The notes under the pieces are model-generated. The model was given only the letters and a program-made list of their open reading frames with translations. It was not told where the DNA came from and ran no database searches. DNA of 15,488 bases from CAYMUR01 sp964393615 (GTDB lineage: Bacteria; Planctomycetota; Planctomycetia; Pirellulales; Pirellulaceae): contig CAYMUR010000106.1 in NCBI GenBank assembly GCA_964393615.1, positions 1-15,488 of the forward strand, read 5' to 3'. Made by a program: the position numbers and the translations under genes. Positions 1-7,847 of this stretch are shown here, one piece after another (position 1 is the stretch's first letter; each line of letters opens with the position of its first letter).

Positions 1-331
1 GACGGTGCCATCGTTGACGAAGGCTCCATGTCCATGGATAGATAGAATGCGCGGCCTGCCTCAAATAGATGTTCGGCTCTTACCGAATCGAGCGAATGTT
101 CAACGCGTTCAAATCACCCTTTGACGTTCTTTTCGGGACGATTAGGATTTGGTAACTGGTCGGTTCCTCCAACAAAATGATACTCGCCCCCGTAAAAGTC
201 GTGGGGCGGATGCAGAATAGGATGTTGTTATTCCTGGTTGGTGAAATATCCGTTACCGCCGTGACTCCTTTTCGTTGTCAGTGGATAACATTGATCAGGC
301 CACATATCCCCTGCAACGGCTGGTAGGACGA
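1..331. other. No intact gene; interrupted minus-strand frames
   Basis: No convincing complete gene is seen here. One minus-strand frame reads as short protein-like segments separated by an in-frame TAA (230-228) and an in-frame TGA (116-114), then stays open to the left edge. The pieces include HPPHDFYGGEYHFVGG between the two stops and EHSLDSVRAEHLFEAG after the second. Segments of about 37 codons without a stop are not statistically unusual, so this may be a decayed gene or chance. I recognise no family and see no tRNA or terminator. Confidence 0.3.
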
Positions 332-913
332 CTAGGCTTCCATCATGCCTGCCATCTCCAGGGGTTCCCAATAGGCACAATCGGCGTGGTGTACGAGCGT
401 TACATGAAGCGAACGGTCGACAAGTTCGCCCTCACCGGAGTGGCAACCTGCAGCGTGACACACTTCTTCTGGAAGTCCCAATGTCAGGCAAACATGGGTG
501 CCATACTGGGTGTGTCGAATGGCCGGAAAACCACTTGTGACCCGTTCTGTTTTCCAACGCTGTTGATTTTCCGGGTCGAACTCGTATGGCTTGCCCACGT
601 CATGGCAGAGGGCACAGGCAACGAGTTGATCTCGGTCAATAGGCAACTGGGGAAAAAGTCGTAGCAAAGTGTCCCCGAGGGCAATCGTTAATTGAGTGAC
701 GCCTCGGATGTGATCCGTCTGCGTTCCGGATTTGAGTTTCGGTGTGTCGGGATTTCCCGATGCTCGGATTTCTTCAATCGAGTTAAAACTGCTATGGCCC
801 AAGCTATAGGCCCAGGCGTCGATCACCTTCTCGCGTAGGACTTTGTCTTGAATTTCATCCAACTCGGGCAATGAACGAATGACACTTTGACGCAACTCTT
901 GGGAAATGTCCAA
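332..913 (-). CDS. HD-domain metal-dependent phosphohydrolase
   Basis: This 193-residue protein belongs to the HD superfamily, whose members use a metal bound by His/Asp residues to hydrolyse phosphoesters, often of nucleotides. The diagnostic pattern is visible: His68 (TDHIRG), the doublet His104-Asp105 in ALCHDVGKPYEF, His140 (QYGTH), His158 (GCHSGEG), and Asp178 in LVHHADCAYW. The domain fills roughly residues 60-185, preceded by a helical N-terminal stretch. No signal peptide or membrane segment is seen, so a cytoplasmic location is expected. The start is TTG at 913, supported by a good AAGGAG six bases upstream; no nearby in-frame ATG fits better. The gene is transcribed away from the DUF1549 gene and sits alone on its strand. 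The substrate cannot be told from the sequence. The fold assignment is firm, the specific function unknown. Confidence 0.88.
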   Translation of the reverse strand: MDISQELRQSVIRSLPELDEIQDKVLREKVIDAWAYSLGHSSFNSIEEIRASGNPDTPKLKSGTQTDHIRGVTQLTIALGDTLLRLFPQLPIDRDQLVACALCHDVGKPYEFDPENQQRWKTERVTSGFPAIRHTQYGTHVCLTLGLPEEVCHAAGCHSGEGELVDRSLHVTLVHHADCAYWEPLEMAGMMEA

Positions 914-919
914 TCCAAA

Positions 920-925
920 CTCCTT
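920..925 (-). promoter_or_regulatory. Shine-Dalgarno that supports a TTG start
   Basis: Read on the minus strand, AAGGAG lies six bases before the TTG at 913. It is the main reason to accept TTG as the start of the HD-domain gene. Confidence 0.6.
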
Positions 926-995
926 GATAATGAAACAGGTTTGATCACGGCGGGTCAGGGGCGGAAAGCCATTTTATCAGCTCCGGCGCAGATCG

Positions 996-1223
996 TCAGG
1001 GAGTCGTTTTCCGACATGTGCCGGACGTGTTATTGGTGGTTGGCGAAAAACCGGTAGCAGCCCTGATCGCCTCCCGTTGCCAGTGGGTGTCACGGCCCGA
1101 TCGACATCCGATCGAATTGCTGGAATCGCGAGGGATTGTTTCACGAAGTTGGCTGTGTTGCGAGTCTCCGAGAGGTTCGTCGTCGTCGAACTTCTTTTCG
1201 CTTTCATGGATCCATGAGGCCAA
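996..1223 (-). CDS. Doubtful small hypothetical protein
   Basis: A 75-residue frame opens with TTG at 1223 and begins with a charged stretch, WIHESEKKFDDDEPLGD. That acidic start resembles the N-termini of short Asp-rich hypothetical proteins I associate with planctomycetes, which usually continue into a zinc ribbon with CxxC pairs. Here no CxxC pairs follow, and the remainder is low in hydrophobic residues and rich in Ser, Thr and Arg, as noncoding frames often are. There is no clear Shine-Dalgarno. It could be a spurious frame or a gene broken by a frameshift soon after its start. Confidence 0.15.
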   Translation of the reverse strand: MASWIHESEKKFDDDEPLGDSQHSQLRETIPRDSSNSIGCRSGRDTHWQREAIRAATGFSPTTNNTSGTCRKTTP

Positions 1224-1333
1224 GCTTCAAAAAGGTCCTACTTAACAGGCGTATTTCACGAACCGTGTTCCAGCGTTTGAACAGGACCATTTTACAGTGT
1301 AAGGCTTAACTGATTTTTGGTAGGATAGAGTGA

Positions 1334-1359
1334 TTGCCGTTACTATTGTCGGCTAATAT
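1334..1359 (+). promoter_or_regulatory. Weak candidate promoter for the DUF1549 gene
   Basis: TTGCCG at 1334-1339 and TAATAT at 1354-1359 resemble -35 and -10 boxes, but the 14-base spacer is short. The -10-like box ends only 14 bases before the ATG at 1374, which itself has no Shine-Dalgarno. If real, the transcript would be leaderless or nearly so. Confidence 0.2.
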
Positions 1360-1373
1360 CGAACGTACATGTT

Positions 1374-3395
1374 ATGGCAATTTCTACGATCTTAATTCTC
1401 AGTGTCGCTAGCCTCATGGCTGTCAGTGACGAAACGGCTGTCGCGGTGGATGCAGTGAGGCAGTGGCCATTTACGTCACCGCTGCGCCATGTCCCTCCAC
1501 AAGTTTCGCAGCCGGACCAATTACGGAATCCGGTGGATGCGTTCGTTCTTGCCGAGCTGGAGCAGCGGCAATTACGGTTGGCCGTACCGGCTGCTCGTCG
1601 AGTACAAGCCCGCCGATTGTATTTGGATCTGATTGGTATCCCACCGACACCGGATCAACTGGAAGCATTTTTAAGAGATGCGACGCCGAATGCGGATGAG
1701 AAACTGGTTGATCGTTTACTGGCCGATCCACGGTATGCGGAACGTTGGGCGCGACATTGGCTCGACGTGGTACGGTATGGAGAGTCGGACGGTTTGGAAA
1801 ATGACATCATCATTGGCAATCTGTGGCGTTACCGGGACTGGGTCATTGATGCGTTCGACAGTGATATGCCCTATGACCGTTTCGTGACCTTGCAAATTGC
1901 TGGTGGCGACGATGTCCATCCGACCAAGGCGTGGTATCAGCCGGATTTACAGTCATTCGTTCCAGCCGGTTTTTTCAGACTTGCCCCATGGGACCTGGGA
2001 AATTTACAGTCGTATGAGTTACGGCAAAGTTATCTGGATGAAGTTACCGGAGCGACTGCTGCGGTATTCCTGGGTTTGACGCTTGAATGTGCACAGTGTC
2101 ACGATCACAAATATGACAAGATTCCAATGCGGGACTACTATCGCTTTCAGGCATTTTTCAATGCCATCCAGGTGCCTCTGCCTCCTAATACCAACAGTAC
2201 GCCTCCCGAAGTTGTAGACGTACCGATTGCCAACGACGGTTTGCGGGCGCGGGCAGAGGTCCGGATTGCTACTTACAAAAAACAATTGCAGGACGAACCC
2301 AGTGGTGAACAAGCGGCCTTGTTGCGGCGACGCATTGCACGCTGGCAGCCCAGTGTGGTGACTATCAAAAACGTGGTGGGACCGCCCCTCGGTCCAGATG
2401 TTCCCATGACACGTGTGCTGCCTGGTGGAGACTTGCTTAATCCGGGGGAAGCGGTCGCACCAGGGTTTCCCAGTGTGGTAACTGGAACCACGGATCCGGC
2501 GACGCTGATTGTTGATCGCTTGGGCCAGTACCCAGCACGAGGACGACGCTGGACCCTGGCAAAATGGATTACCAGTCCGGACAATCCACTGACAGCGCGC
2601 GTGATGGTCAATCGGATTTGGAGCCAGCATTTCGCGGGTGGCCTTGTAGCGACTCCTAACGATTTTGGAGCGAACGGCGCAGGTCCTACCCACCCTGATT
2701 TACTTGACTGGCTGAGTGTAGAGTTTGTTACAGGAAACTGGAGCATCAAGAAGTTGCATCGCATCATGGTGACATCAGCCACCTATTGTCAGGATTCAGA
2801 AAATACGTTGGTCGATGCGGCAGTCGACCCCGAGAATAAATGGATGTGGAAGTTTCGCCGCCGTCGTCTAGAGGCGGAAGCTATTCGGGATAGTATGCTT
2901 GCTGTGAGCGGGCAATTGAGCCTGATCCGGTATGGTCCCAGTGTCTTTCCCGTGCTTCCCGAGAGTATGAATGATTTGCGTAATCCGGTGCGGACTTACA
3001 GCGCGGCCTGGGATGCCAACGAGACAGTGGAAGACGGTTATCGGCGTTCCATTTATACTTTTCAACAGCGATCACTCCTGCCACCAGTGATGGCTTCGTT
3101 TGACGCCCAGGTTTTCAATAAATCGTGTCCGCGCCGCAACGTGACGACCACACCGTTGCAGGCGCTATCAATGATGAACGGACCACTCGTCAATGAATCG
3201 GCCGAATGGCTTGTAAAACGGGTACTGCGCGAAGCCGGTTCGGAGCGCCGCGCACAGGTGATCCGGCTGTTTGAGATCACCTTGTCTCGGTCACCAGAGC
3301 CGGCCGAGATCGAACGTTTTATGGGTTTCGCTGGGCCACTTGTCAGTTTGGCACGTGTTTTATTGTCATCGAACGAGTTTGTGTACCTAGACTGA
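1374..3395 (+). CDS. Planctomycete PSD1-like protein, DUF1549 and DUF1553 domains
   Basis: A 673-residue secreted protein of the DUF1549/DUF1553 family, hugely expanded in Planctomycetota and of unproven biochemical role, though often found in polysaccharide-degradation loci. Residues 1-24 are hydrophobic like a signal peptide but lack basic residues. DUF1549 spans about residues 45-265: it starts NPVDAFVLAELE, includes the RYAERWARHWLDVVRYGESDG block, and carries the CxxCH-type site C239-A-Q-C242-H243 followed by DHKYDKIP, which could bind haem or a metal. DUF1553 follows from about residue 395 (RRWTLAKWITSPDNPLTARV, then VNRIWSQHF) to the end, with the typical CPRRNVTTTPLQALSMMN. Many relatives have an extra N-terminal cytochrome c (PSCyt1) domain and exceed 900 residues; this one lacks it. 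The start is the first in-frame ATG after a TAG at 1326. The DUF1501 partner follows 229 bp downstream on the same strand. Confidence 0.93.
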   Translation: MAISTILILSVASLMAVSDETAVAVDAVRQWPFTSPLRHVPPQVSQPDQLRNPVDAFVLAELEQRQLRLAVPAARRVQARRLYLDLIGIPPTPDQLEAFLRDATPNADEKLVDRLLADPRYAERWARHWLDVVRYGESDGLENDIIIGNLWRYRDWVIDAFDSDMPYDRFVTLQIAGGDDVHPTKAWYQPDLQSFVPAGFFRLAPWDLGNLQSYELRQSYLDEVTGATAAVFLGLTLECAQCHDHKYDKIPMRDYYRFQAFFNAIQVPLPPNTNSTPPEVVDVPIANDGLRARAEVRIATYKKQLQDEPSGEQAALLRRRIARWQPSVVTIKNVVGPPLGPDVPMTRVLPGGDLLNPGEAVAPGFPSVVTGTTDPATLIVDRLGQYPARGRRWTLAKWITSPDNPLTARVMVNRIWSQHFAGGLVATPNDFGANGAGPTHPDLLDWLSVEFVTGNWSIKKLHRIMVTSATYCQDSENTLVDAAVDPENKWMWKFRRRRLEAEAIRDSMLAVSGQLSLIRYGPSVFPVLPESMNDLRNPVRTYSAAWDANETVEDGYRRSIYTFQQRSLLPPVMASFDAQVFNKSCPRRNVTTTPLQALSMMNGPLVNESAEWLVKRVLREAGSERRAQVIRLFEITLSRSPEPAEIERFMGFAGPLVSLARVLLSSNEFVYLD

Positions 3396-3609
3396 TGGTT
3401 GCCATTGAATTGGACTGGTAGAGGAGATCTGGATTTTTAGACAACCGAATTGACCGCATGCACTGGAAATCGTAGCAGCCGATTGGCACAATAATATTTT
3501 GCAGGGGTTTCCTGGTTTTTGCCTTTTCCCAATAGTTAAAATCGACGAAATGGGCATTTGCCAGATGTAATTGACGGTCTGAACGTTGCCCTGGCTTGGG
3601 GCAACGGCT

Positions 3610-3615
3610 AGGAAG
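3610..3615 (+). promoter_or_regulatory. Shine-Dalgarno that fixes the DUF1501 start
   Basis: AGGAAG lies nine bases before the ATG at 3625. This favours that ATG over an in-frame TTG at 3586 and puts the twin-arginine motif close to the N-terminus, as expected for a Tat signal. Confidence 0.5.
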
Positions 3616-3624
3616 ACTTCCATC

Positions 3625-5067
3625 ATGAGCATACCAACGATGAAAGAGACGACATCGCGTCGCGATTTTCTGTTCCAGTCCTACTTGGGACTCGGTGGGA
3701 TCGCTCTCCTGGATCTTTTGGCCCGAGATCCCCAGGCGTCTCCCTTGTCTGGGCTGAATTCACTGGCTCCCAAAACACCTCATTTGTTTGGCAAGGCGAA
3801 GCGTTGCATCTTTATATTTTTAGAAGGTGGTGTCAGCCAGATGGATACGTTCGAGCATGTTCCTGCGCTGGAAAAACTCGATGGCAAACGTATTCCTACC
3901 CATCGCGGGACGACAGGTGCCGTAGGACACATTGGAACTGGTCCCCACCGAGTGATTGCATCGCCGTATAAATTTCAGAGGTATGGAGAGTCCGGTCATT
4001 GGATATCCGAGCTTTTTCCTCACTTGTCCACCTGTGCAGACGAGCTGGCGTGGCTACACGGGATTGAACTGGGGAGTAGTAACCATGCACCGGCTGTCTA
4101 TCACGCGTTAACGGGCCATGTGCAACCTGGCAATCCGTCGGTGGGTGCCTGGGTGACTTATGGACTGGGTACGGAGAATCAGAATTTGCCGGGGTTCGTC
4201 GTTGTGGGGCGTGGGGCGCCGGCCATTGGGGGTTCGATGCAGTGGAGCAACGGTTTTTTACCAGCTGCCTATCAAGGGACTCTCTTTAGAACCGGGACCA
4301 CCCCGATTGTCAATTTGACCCCTCGTCCTGAGCAATCTCTTCGTGGCCAACGCAACGAGTTGGACTTGTTACAGTGGCTTAATGAGCGACATGCCTCACA
4401 GCGCAGTTCCAAATCTGAGTTGGAGGGACGCATTGCAGCTTACGAAGTCGCCTTCAAGATGCAGACAGAGGCGCCGGATTTAATTGAAATCAGTGGTGAG
4501 TCATCTGCTACGCAGCAACTGTATGGCATTGACAAACCGGACACGGATACCTTTGGGCGACAATGCCTGCTGGCGCGGCGCATGGTGGAGCGTGGCGTGC
4601 GTTTTGTAAAGCTATTGCATGGGACAGGAAAGCCCTGGGACCAACACGGTGGGATTAAAGGGAAGCTACCTAAGTTGTGTCGACAGGTAGACCAGCCGAT
4701 CACTGGTTTGCTCCAAGATCTACGTTCACGAGGGCTTCTCGATGACACACTGGTGGTTTGGGCGTCAGAGATGGGACGCACTCCCTGGGATTCGAATTTG
4801 ACACAGGCAGACCCGGGGCGTGACCACAACAATTATTCGTTGGTGATGTGGATGGCGGGGGCGAATGTTCGTGGTGGTGCAGCGTACGGCAAAATGGACG
4901 AATGGTCACTACGCAGCGTGGACCAGCATGTTCACATTCGGGACGTTCATGCCACGCTGTTACATCTGATGGGACTTGATCAGCACCAGTTGACTTATCT
5001 CCATGCAGGACGTTTCCAAAGGCTGACCGATTTTGGGGGGCGGGTGATCAACGAGATTCTTGTTTAA
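3625..5067 (+). CDS. DUF1501 family protein with Tat signal
   Basis: This 480-residue protein is the standard partner of DUF1549/DUF1553 proteins in planctomycetes and belongs to the DUF1501 family, related to the alkaline phosphatase/sulfatase fold. The N-terminus has a twin-arginine signal, SRRDF (Arg12-Arg13) followed by a hydrophobic stretch up to about residue 34, so export in the folded state is likely. Family blocks include FLEGGVSQMD (residues 65-74, with Asp74 as a likely metal ligand), HAPAVYHALTGH, WASEMGRTP (GRTP 384-387) and GRDHNN (from 398) followed by WMAGANVRGG. Length is normal for the family. It lies 229 bp after the DUF1549 gene on the same strand, probably in the same transcription unit or co-regulated with it. 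The next gene is convergent. The assignment is firm; the reaction catalysed is unknown for the family. Confidence 0.93.
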   Translation: MSIPTMKETTSRRDFLFQSYLGLGGIALLDLLARDPQASPLSGLNSLAPKTPHLFGKAKRCIFIFLEGGVSQMDTFEHVPALEKLDGKRIPTHRGTTGAVGHIGTGPHRVIASPYKFQRYGESGHWISELFPHLSTCADELAWLHGIELGSSNHAPAVYHALTGHVQPGNPSVGAWVTYGLGTENQNLPGFVVVGRGAPAIGGSMQWSNGFLPAAYQGTLFRTGTTPIVNLTPRPEQSLRGQRNELDLLQWLNERHASQRSSKSELEGRIAAYEVAFKMQTEAPDLIEISGESSATQQLYGIDKPDTDTFGRQCLLARRMVERGVRFVKLLHGTGKPWDQHGGIKGKLPKLCRQVDQPITGLLQDLRSRGLLDDTLVVWASEMGRTPWDSNLTQADPGRDHNNYSLVMWMAGANVRGGAAYGKMDEWSLRSVDQHVHIRDVHATLLHLMGLDQHQLTYLHAGRFQRLTDFGGRVINEILV

Positions 5068-5082
5068 ACAAACAACTTGAAC

Positions 5083-5109
5083 CTGGGAGAGATGATTGGT
5101 CCTTCCCAG
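5083..5109. terminator. Weak hairpin between convergent genes
   Basis: CTGGGA (5083-5088) and TCCCAG (5104-5109) can form a six-pair stem with a 15-base loop. It lies just after the DUF1501 stop and in the gap between two convergent genes, where a terminator is expected. No T-run follows on either strand, so this is weak. Confidence 0.2.
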
Positions 5110-5224
5110 ATTCCTAAGCGCCGATCAGGCATTCATATGCGGTTGCCGTTGCGAATTGCTGTCTGCCACGATTCTTTGGCCGTGCGATTTTCCGTTGCCG
5201 CAGAAAAATGCGTCATCGTGAATT

Positions 5225-7174
5225 CTAGTCAACGCTGGTTTGGGGAGGTTCAATCACTTCCGGTACTTCCCAGTCGCCTGTAAATCCCTTCACACCCTGG
5301 ACGCGGAAACGGCCTTTTGCCAAATCAAAATCTGTAATCACACCATTGCTGTATTCTACCTGTTGCAGCATACGATCCTCGCTTAGAAATCGGTGGTTGA
5401 CCATTTTCGAGAAACAGACGGCTTGGAAATAACGATGCCAGCGGCCAAGCCAAGTCAGCCGTCGCGCCATGGCCTCTGTTTCCCAATCCGTAGGTTGGAT
5501 CGTACGACTACCTCCTGGTAACCAGTTATGCGAAGGTATCGCCCCGTACATCAATTCATACAGGCGCGGATTTCGATCCGCATACCAGTCGTATTTTCCT
5601 TCGTCATAATAACCACCCCCGGAAAAATGTGCTGTATAGCAATCATGAAAGACTAATGGAAACCATGGAATAGGCTCTCCGTCACGCAGTCGATCGGATG
5701 ACCAGTCGGTGAAGAAAAAATAGTCGCAGTCGTTGACGCACCAGAATCTGGCCAACTCGGCACCTGGAACGAGTCCATGTCGCCGAGTCTCACGAAAACT
5801 ATTGACTTGTGCCTCAAATGTTTCTTTTCGTGAAATGGGGCCGTCGGCGCCCTGATGTTCGAGGTGTCCACGATGAGCTGCATGGCCGTCAAAGTAGAGA
5901 GCGTCAATTTGGAGGCCTTCATTTTTCAGGTTGTTTAAAATTTTGTTGACAATTGCTACTGCGTATTGGTCACTGATTTTGGGAAATCCGACTCCACTAA
6001 GTTTTGTCGTGTCATAGTCGGGCCCGTCCGGATAGTACACGTGGGGCATTACGAAAAGTGTTACCGGGCAACCTAATTGATGTACCTGCTCAATTAACTT
6101 TCCTGCCGCGGGCCATCCCCCTTCACGTGACTTGTCTTTCAGGAAATCCTGCCAGGAGTTTGCCATCCAGCCTGATGTTTGCAGCCATTTGGGGTGAAAA
6201 AAAGTGATTGGCAGGCCGGCTTGTTGAAACCGCTTGATGTTGTCCAATACCTGTTGATGATCTTGGCCCTCCCAGGCATGCATCCGGTACTGAATTCCTC
6301 CCAGAAACCGCTTCAAACGAGGTGTGGTTTGCAGACGTTCTTCCAGTGTGACCAGTTGATTGCGGTCGGTGAGATACTTTCGGTATGCCTTGGCCATGTC
6401 GACGTGATCTTGGTCCCTCGCGAAAACGAGCAGAACACGCCGGGCATAGTCCAGCTTGCCGTGGGATGCTTTCCAGTTAAGCTGGATTTGCGATTTGTCA
6501 CCTGGTGAATGGGTCACACGAACCTGCGCATCCCACCAGGTTTCGATGATTTGGTAAAAGGAATGGTTGCCCTGGACGATCCCGAACAATGGCATACTGT
6601 ACTTGCCACCGATGAAGCCCTTCAGATTCACAGGCTTACTAGAGTCGGAACGTACCATGTATCCCGATCCATAGGGCAGCACTAAATAGGAACTTGCAGA
6701 GGGAGAGACTGCAAAACCGTAGAGATTTGCAATCTCGACAACCGTATCCTGGCCCGCAGTCTGATTGATTTCAACTAAAATTTGTCCCCGTGAGTCGCAG
6801 GCCAGAACGAGTGTCAGTTCCGCATCGGTCCCGCCAATCATGGTTAACCGAATACGGTGTCCTGCGAAGGTTCCGTCATCGAACTGGGTAACTTCTCGAT
6901 TCATCTTCTGACTGAACTGCACTTGTTCCGGGGCTGCATGCTCCTCTGAATTCTGTCGGCGAATGGTTACCCTGGCCGGGTCGGTTGTCCACACTGCTTT
7001 CTGGGATGCATGGGGATAGACAGCGAGCGTCAGGTCCTGTCTGATCTCGATCTTGACCTTGCCCGAATTCAACGATAGCCACTGTTCGGTACCGATACAC
7101 TCTGTTGTCAGGAAGGTTAGGACTGACCATAGAAATAGGCAGAGTCCATTGGAGAAGGGTTTGGAAATTCTCAT
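5225..7174 (-). CDS. Secreted glycoside hydrolase, GH101/GH129-like
   Basis: A 649-residue exported protein. Residues 1-28 form a signal peptide (basic MRISKPF, then a hydrophobic core ending near CIG). Residues about 30-290 look like an all-beta sandwich domain. From about residue 300 the sequence reads as a (beta/alpha)8 barrel: GLPITFFHPKWLQ, then CPVTLFVMPHVYYPDG, then DALYFDGHAAHRG with Asp429, then LVPGAELARFW with Glu473, then CDYFFFTDW, and later HDCYTAHFSGGGYY. Asp429 and Glu473, 44 residues apart at strand ends, are my candidates for nucleophile and acid/base. The architecture resembles GH101 and GH129 enzymes, which release alpha-linked GalNAc or Gal-GalNAc from glycans, but the family call is from overall pattern only. 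An upstream in-frame ATG at 7282 would bury the signal peptide and lies in a tandem repeat; the start at 7174 has GGAGAA nine bases upstream. It is convergent with DUF1501. Confidence 0.65.
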   Translation of the reverse strand: MRISKPFSNGLCLFLWSVLTFLTTECIGTEQWLSLNSGKVKIEIRQDLTLAVYPHASQKAVWTTDPARVTIRRQNSEEHAAPEQVQFSQKMNREVTQFDDGTFAGHRIRLTMIGGTDAELTLVLACDSRGQILVEINQTAGQDTVVEIANLYGFAVSPSASSYLVLPYGSGYMVRSDSSKPVNLKGFIGGKYSMPLFGIVQGNHSFYQIIETWWDAQVRVTHSPGDKSQIQLNWKASHGKLDYARRVLLVFARDQDHVDMAKAYRKYLTDRNQLVTLEERLQTTPRLKRFLGGIQYRMHAWEGQDHQQVLDNIKRFQQAGLPITFFHPKWLQTSGWMANSWQDFLKDKSREGGWPAAGKLIEQVHQLGCPVTLFVMPHVYYPDGPDYDTTKLSGVGFPKISDQYAVAIVNKILNNLKNEGLQIDALYFDGHAAHRGHLEHQGADGPISRKETFEAQVNSFRETRRHGLVPGAELARFWCVNDCDYFFFTDWSSDRLRDGEPIPWFPLVFHDCYTAHFSGGGYYDEGKYDWYADRNPRLYELMYGAIPSHNWLPGGSRTIQPTDWETEAMARRLTWLGRWHRYFQAVCFSKMVNHRFLSEDRMLQQVEYSNGVITDFDLAKGRFRVQGVKGFTGDWEVPEVIEPPQTSVD

Positions 7175-7183
7175 AATTTGTGT

Positions 7184-7189
7184 TTCTCC
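7184..7189 (-). promoter_or_regulatory. Shine-Dalgarno for the glycosidase start
   Basis: Read on the minus strand, GGAGAA lies nine bases before the ATG at 7174. It decides between this start and an in-frame ATG 36 codons upstream. Confidence 0.55.
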
Positions 7190-7269
7190 AGGGCCGTTTC
7201 GTGGCGGTGAAAATTTTCCAGATGTTGCTGAGTCTAACAGGAAGACAGGCAACAGAATGGTGGTACTGT

Positions 7270-7327
7270 CCCAGTCAATCATCCATTCCAGTCAATCATC
7301 CATCCCAGTCAATCATCCATCCCAGTC
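7270..7327. repeat. Tandem repeat, three 17-bp units plus a partial
   Basis: Three consecutive units occur at 7270-7286, 7287-7303 and 7304-7320, each CCCAGTCAATCATCCAT except that the second begins with T. A seven-base partial unit follows at 7321-7327. The array sits about 100 bases upstream of the glycosidase start, in its likely promoter region. It could be a set of operator sites or simple slippage; the period of 17 is not an integral number of helical turns. Confidence 0.9.
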
Positions 7328-7847
7328 CAGTGACTGATTTCGGAGCGTGATAGAACGAATTTTAAAGAATGCTGCCATATGAAATTGTTTGTGTGCCTGT
7401 CTCTCCGTAAATAATTTATGCAAGAATTGATCTGAGGAGGGAGTCTGATTACGCTACAGGCCAGTGATGTGGGCGAAGATGTGGGTGAATTAATTTTCCG
7501 TCATTTTATGGTATATCCGTTAGAGCACAACAGTTGCCACAAAAAAGTGATGGGTATCGCGAGACAAAACATATCGAGTTGTCTGCTGAGATGTGCCGCG
7601 GAGTTAGCGACGTAGCGAATGAAAGTAGGCGTTTTGCGGGTCGTTATTGGGAGCCGGGTCAGATTACCGGGACAGATCTTGTAGCGTTTGCCGTTATTTC
7701 ACCGTTGGACCGGAGGTAAAATGCCTGATAGTCAACGCTCCAGGACGACAGGACAATTGACAGTGAGTACTGTCTGGTTTTATACTGCGGCGCACGTGTC
7801 ATCAGGCACATCCATATATTTTCTGGCTTCTATCAGGCACTGGAAAT
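7328..7847. other. Long intergenic region between divergent genes
   Basis: About 520 bases lie between the glycosidase (-) and the first SPFH gene (+), with no gene I can support. A strong purine tract, GAGGAGGGA, occurs near 7435-7443 and would be an excellent Shine-Dalgarno. It is followed by an open frame of about 57 codons (fragment VGEDVGELIFRHFMVYP) that has no ATG, GTG or TTG at a suitable distance. A weak promoter-like pair, TTGTTT at 7385-7390 and TAAATA at 7408-7413 with a 17-base spacer, lies before it. Other frames of 60-75 codons show no domain. Confidence 0.45.

Larger units (their letters stand above)
914..1373. other. Divergent intergenic region
   Basis: These 460 bases separate the HD-domain gene from the DUF1549 gene and should hold both promoters. 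Several overlapping frames of about 75 codons occur on both strands between 977 and 1245; none shows a recognisable domain, and they overlap each other, so at most one is real. A weak sigma-70-like element lies at 1334-1359. No terminator or RNA gene is seen. Confidence 0.5.

Noticed and set aside
275..664. 129-codon plus-strand frame overlapping the HD-domain gene
   Set aside because: It lies antisense to a gene with clear HD motifs and shows no domain of its own.
2019..2782. Long minus-strand frames of 169 and 224 codons inside the DUF1549 gene
   Set aside because: They are antisense shadows with Arg/Ser/His-rich composition and no recognisable motif, and the plus strand encodes a full-length known family.
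3502..3520. CAGG/CCTG hairpin followed by five T as a terminator between the DUF1549 and DUF1501 genes
   Set aside because: The stem has only four pairs, too weak for a credible intrinsic terminator, and the pair is expected to be co-expressed.
7175..7282. Upstream extension of the glycosidase to an ATG at 7282
   Set aside because: The extra 36 residues precede a standard signal peptide, start inside a tandem repeat, and lack a Shine-Dalgarno; the ATG at 7174 has one.
7270..7327. CRISPR array
   Set aside because: Units are directly adjacent 17-bp tandem copies without spacers, and no cas genes are nearby.
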